Shown one piece after another: positions 5,426 to 7,136 of a DNA stretch of 7,136 nucleotides (position 1 is the first letter of the stretch; the number at the start of each line of letters is the position of its first letter). The notes beneath the pieces were generated by a model. That model had not been told where the DNA came from and made no database searches. It worked only from the letters and a program-made list of their open reading frames with translations. The stretch is from CAZXYF01 sp964644705 (GTDB lineage Bacteria; Planctomycetota; Brocadiia; SM23-32). A program made the translations under genes and the position numbers. The DNA lies in assembly GCA_964644705.1 (NCBI GenBank), contig CAZXYF010000162.1, forward strand, positions 1 through 7,136, read 5' to 3'.

Positions 5426-6213
5426 AAACAGTTTTCCCGTGCCAGCGCTATCGTCACGGGACCGAATATTGTTTTGGGCAGTATTAATGACGTCCTCCTT
5501 CCAGCCAGCAGGGCGGCCGGCTCGCAGACGGCGGGCAGCCCCACTTTGCTCTGGACAAAAGCGGAATGTTCGAATGATTGACAGGTCGATCGGATCTCCG
5601 CCGACGATATGAATCGCAGGGGGAGATCCAGCGCATCGGCCGCCTCGCGAAGGCCAGTTTCCTCGGATTTGATGTCAGCGCTGGACAGCAGACGGATCTC
5701 GTCGGTGTTTACCTCGGCGTCGTCGCAGGCCCTGCGGGCCGCGTCGATAATCGCATCCGCCGCGACTCCGCGTCGACACCCCACGCCCGCTATGATCGTT
5801 TTGCGTGCCTCGGAGGTGGTTGAAATGACCGGTTCGGCGTTCACGATGTTCGCGGTGCGCATGGCCAGCCGATTCGCCCCGCCCTCATGGCCGCTCAGGA
5901 GGCTCACCGCCCATCGTCCGGCCACATCAACAACGACCACCGCGGGATCGGACAGCTTGCTTTCCACGTGCGGCGCGACGGCCCGCACTGCGACTCCACT
6001 GGGCAGCACGTAGATGAGGCCGTCGTATTCGGCAAAAATCCGTGACGTCAGGTCCAGGACGCTGTCAAACCTTTCGCCGTCGGTTCCGGAGGCGGCGGAG
6101 CGGTGGATGAAAACATCCGCGCCGGGCAGGACGCCAGCCAGCTCCTCCACCAGACGCGTGCCCTCGGTGCTGAGGGTTATGAGGGCCGTTTTTTGTATTT
6201 CGTTGTGGGGCAT
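5413..6213 (-). CDS. cbiG: Cobalt-precorrin-5A hydrolase, short form without central domain
   Basis: CbiG opens the delta-lactone of cobalt-precorrin-5A and releases the two-carbon unit as acetaldehyde, a step specific to oxygen-independent cobalamin synthesis. The N-terminal domain is clear: LPSGVAVRAVAPHVESKLSD (70-89) and VSLLSGHEGGANRLA (103-117). The C-terminal CobE-like domain begins at KTIIAGVGCRRGVAADAI (138-155) and ends with AVCEPAALLAG and LILPKTIFGPVTIA. The two domains meet almost directly after VISTTSEAR, so the usual central domain of ~80-90 residues is missing: 266 residues against ~330-350 for typical CbiG. I chose ATG 6213 because the frame extended to 6318 encodes low-complexity residues and overlaps cobM. 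The 58-nt gap upstream carries a 7-bp tandem repeat and no Shine-Dalgarno. The 3' end overlaps cobJ. Confidence 0.93.
   Translation of the reverse strand: MPHNEIQKTALITLSTEGTRLVEELAGVLPGADVFIHRSAASGTDGERFDSVLDLTSRIFAEYDGLIYVLPSGVAVRAVAPHVESKLSDPAVVVVDVAGRWAVSLLSGHEGGANRLAMRTANIVNAEPVISTTSEARKTIIAGVGCRRGVAADAIIDAARRACDDAEVNTDEIRLLSSADIKSEETGLREAADALDLPLRFISSAEIRSTCQSFEHSAFVQSKVGLPAVCEPAALLAGRRTSLILPKTIFGPVTIALARENCLWSA
5486..5500 (-). promoter_or_regulatory. Perfect Shine-Dalgarno before an ATT codon, possible true cobJ start
   Basis: Inside the 3' part of cbiG the minus strand reads AAGGAGG (5500-5494), then ACGTC, then ATT (5488-5486), in the cobJ frame. ATT can start translation rarely, as in infC. 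No ATG, GTG or TTG lies in this frame upstream of GTG 5425. The same bases encode GRRTS of CbiG, a stretch that is not a recognised motif, so the Shine-Dalgarno match is not forced by the protein. Confidence 0.45.
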
Positions 6214-6217
6214 GTTT

Positions 6218-6245
6218 GGTTGCTGGTTGCTGGTTGCTGGTTGAT
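6218..6245. repeat. Heptanucleotide tandem repeat between cobM and cbiG
   Basis: GGTTGCT is repeated three times perfectly (6218-6238), followed by a variant GGTTGAT (6239-6245). On the coding strand this is an AACC-rich array ending 4 nt before the cbiG ATG, where a ribosome binding site would be expected. Copy-number change of a 7-bp unit would alter spacing and the longer upstream reading frame. Confidence 0.9.
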
Positions 6246-6271
6246 GGTTTTTGGGTTTGTGGGGGCTTTTC

Positions 6272-7027
6272 TTACTGGTCTTCGCCTTCGCGGAAGCCGT
6301 GAGTGAAGGTGGCGTCATACAGTTTGGACGACGCTTCCGGTTCGGTGAGTGCCTCGCCCACCAGGATGAGGGCCGACCGGGTGATATCGGCCTCCTGCGC
6401 TTTCGTCGCGATGTCCTTCAGCGTCCCTCGCAGAACCTGCTGATCGGGCCAGGATGCATGGTAAACGACGGCCGCGGGACAGGTTTCCCCGTAGTGGGGG
6501 ATCAGTGTTGTTGTGACCTCATCAACTTTGTGGATGCTGAGAAATATGCAGAGCGTCGCCCGGCTGGCGGCGAGTTTCTCCAGACGCTGGGGTTCGGGCA
6601 TTGGCGTGCGGCCGCTGGTGCGGGTGAGGATGATCGTCTGGGAGATTTCCGGAGCGGTGAGTTCGGAGGGCAGAGCCGCGGCGGCGGCCTGAAATGAGCT
6701 GACTCCCGGAACCACCTCACAGGGGATGTCCCGTTTGTTCAGTTCCCGAATTTGTTCCCCGATCGCACCGTAGATCGACGGATCGCCCGAGTGCAGCCGG
6801 ACCACCTCTGCGCCATCGGCATGCCGGATGCGGCAGACCTCGATGATATCCTCCAGATCCATCTCCGCGGAGTCGTGTCGTTCCGCGTCCGTCGGGAGGT
6901 GATCAAGCACCTGCTGGTTCACGAGGGAACCGGCGTAAATGCAGCACTGGCAGTTCTGGAGTAATTGCTTGCCGCGGAGCGTCAGTAACTCTGGATCGCC
7001 CGGGCCGGCACCGACGAAGTATATCAT
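6272..7027 (-). CDS. cobM: Precorrin-4 / cobalt-precorrin-4 C11-methyltransferase
   Basis: A 251-residue tetrapyrrole methylase that transfers the C11 methyl group from SAM to (cobalt-)precorrin-4, giving the substrate of CbiG. Visible motifs are FVGAGPGDPELLTLRG (4-19) at the N-terminal SAM loop, VVRLHSGDPSIYGA (75-88), VPGVSSFQAAAAAL (106-119) and the CobM/CbiF-specific stretch SELTAPEISQTIILTR followed by RTPMPEPQRLEKLA. Length is normal for the family. The ATG at 7027 places the first glycine loop correctly; upstream there is only a weak AAAAGAGA Shine-Dalgarno. It is the first complete gene of the operon in this window, followed after 58 nt by cbiG. In the oxygen-independent pathway it would be called cbiF. 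Upstream genes of the pathway (cbiL, cbiE/T, cbiC, cbiD) are not in the window. Confidence 0.95.
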   Translation of the reverse strand: MIYFVGAGPGDPELLTLRGKQLLQNCQCCIYAGSLVNQQVLDHLPTDAERHDSAEMDLEDIIEVCRIRHADGAEVVRLHSGDPSIYGAIGEQIRELNKRDIPCEVVPGVSSFQAAAAALPSELTAPEISQTIILTRTSGRTPMPEPQRLEKLAASRATLCIFLSIHKVDEVTTTLIPHYGETCPAAVVYHASWPDQQVLRGTLKDIATKAQEADITRSALILVGEALTEPEASSKLYDATFTHGFREGEDQ

Positions 7028-7046
7028 GGTTTTGTCTCTTTTGATT

Positions 7047-7136
7047 TTATGGAAAAGTTGTGGACTCAGTGGACCTGGTGGCAGTGCTGTCCAAAACGTT
7101 CAAAAATGCGTTTTCAAACGGGCTCTCCGGTGACTT
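7047..7136 (-). CDS. Possible 3' end of the gene upstream of cobM (partial)
   Basis: The minus-strand frame entering from the window edge reads KSPESPFENAFLNVLDSTAT and ends at TAA (7047-7049), 19 nt before the cobM start. The other two minus frames close quickly. The position fits the last codons of a preceding operon gene. The tail is Ser/Thr-rich and encoded by a 9-bp quasi-repeat, with no family signature, so it may also be non-coding repeat sequence. Confidence 0.3.
   Translation of the reverse strand, partial: KSPESPFENAFLNVLDSTATRSTESTTFP
7060..7086. repeat. Imperfect 9-bp tandem repeat upstream of cobM
   Basis: Three consecutive units GTGGACTCA, GTGGACCTG and GTGGCAGTG share the GTGG start, and the first two share GTGGAC. 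Being a multiple of three it keeps a reading frame open. It lies 33 nt upstream of the cobM ATG. It is short and partly degenerate. Confidence 0.5.

Noticed and set aside
6214..6318. N-terminal extension of CbiG from 6318
   Set aside because: It encodes 35 low-complexity residues from the heptamer repeat and the 3' end of cobM. Family members begin near the methionine at 6213.
7060..7110. Possible cobalamin riboswitch upstream of cobM
   Set aside because: The minus strand shows ACTGCCACCAGG, faintly like a B12 box, but the full box, the other conserved segments and the ~200-nt fold are not visible in the 109 bp available.

Overview
The window is a bacterial scaffold piece, very probably from a metagenome assembly because a run of exactly 100 N (3667-3766) joins two contigs. 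Every recognisable gene lies on the minus strand, so transcription runs from high to low coordinates. No marker gene fixes the taxon. The anaerobic-type cobalamin genes, the relic of a GH106-like glycosidase and the hairpin-rich intergenic repeats with GGGCT-TTC-AGCCC motifs would suit a PVC-group bacterium (Kiritimatiellota, Lentisphaerota, Verrucomicrobiota or Planctomycetota). That placement is an inference with low confidence.

Right half (3942-7027): a compact corrin-ring operon in the order cobM/cbiF, cbiG, cobJ/cbiH, cobK/cbiJ. It covers C11 methylation, lactone opening with C2-unit loss, C17 methylation with ring contraction, and precorrin-6A reduction. CbiG marks the oxygen-independent route. 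cobJ and cobK share a 4-nt GTGA overlap, and cbiG overlaps cobJ. Odd points are a CbiG without its central domain, a heptamer tandem repeat where the cbiG ribosome binding site should be, and a possible ATT start with a perfect Shine-Dalgarno for cobJ.

Left half (1-3666): a decayed, accessory-looking region. It holds an intact secreted thermonuclease with a C-terminal lamin-tail domain (68-964). Next is a second, broken cobK copy (1034-1944), which lacks its first ~69 codons and is split by a ~357-bp element with inverted ends (1343-1699). Then comes a Phd/VapC toxin-antitoxin module (2167-2860). Two bases after the toxin stop lies an unlisted 54-residue Cys/His-rich ORF (2000-2164), which looks like a third gene of that operon. 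A palindrome overlapping the putative -10 box (2881-2909) is a good autoregulatory operator candidate. Further right is a glycosidase remnant (3152-3580) in which a catalytic-domain piece appears fused directly to the C-terminal domain.

I see no CRISPR array, RNA gene, integrase or transposase gene. The least familiar element is the three-gene toxin-antitoxin operon with its small zinc-ribbon-like protein. The best genome-evolution story is the dead cobK copy carrying a non-autonomous element.
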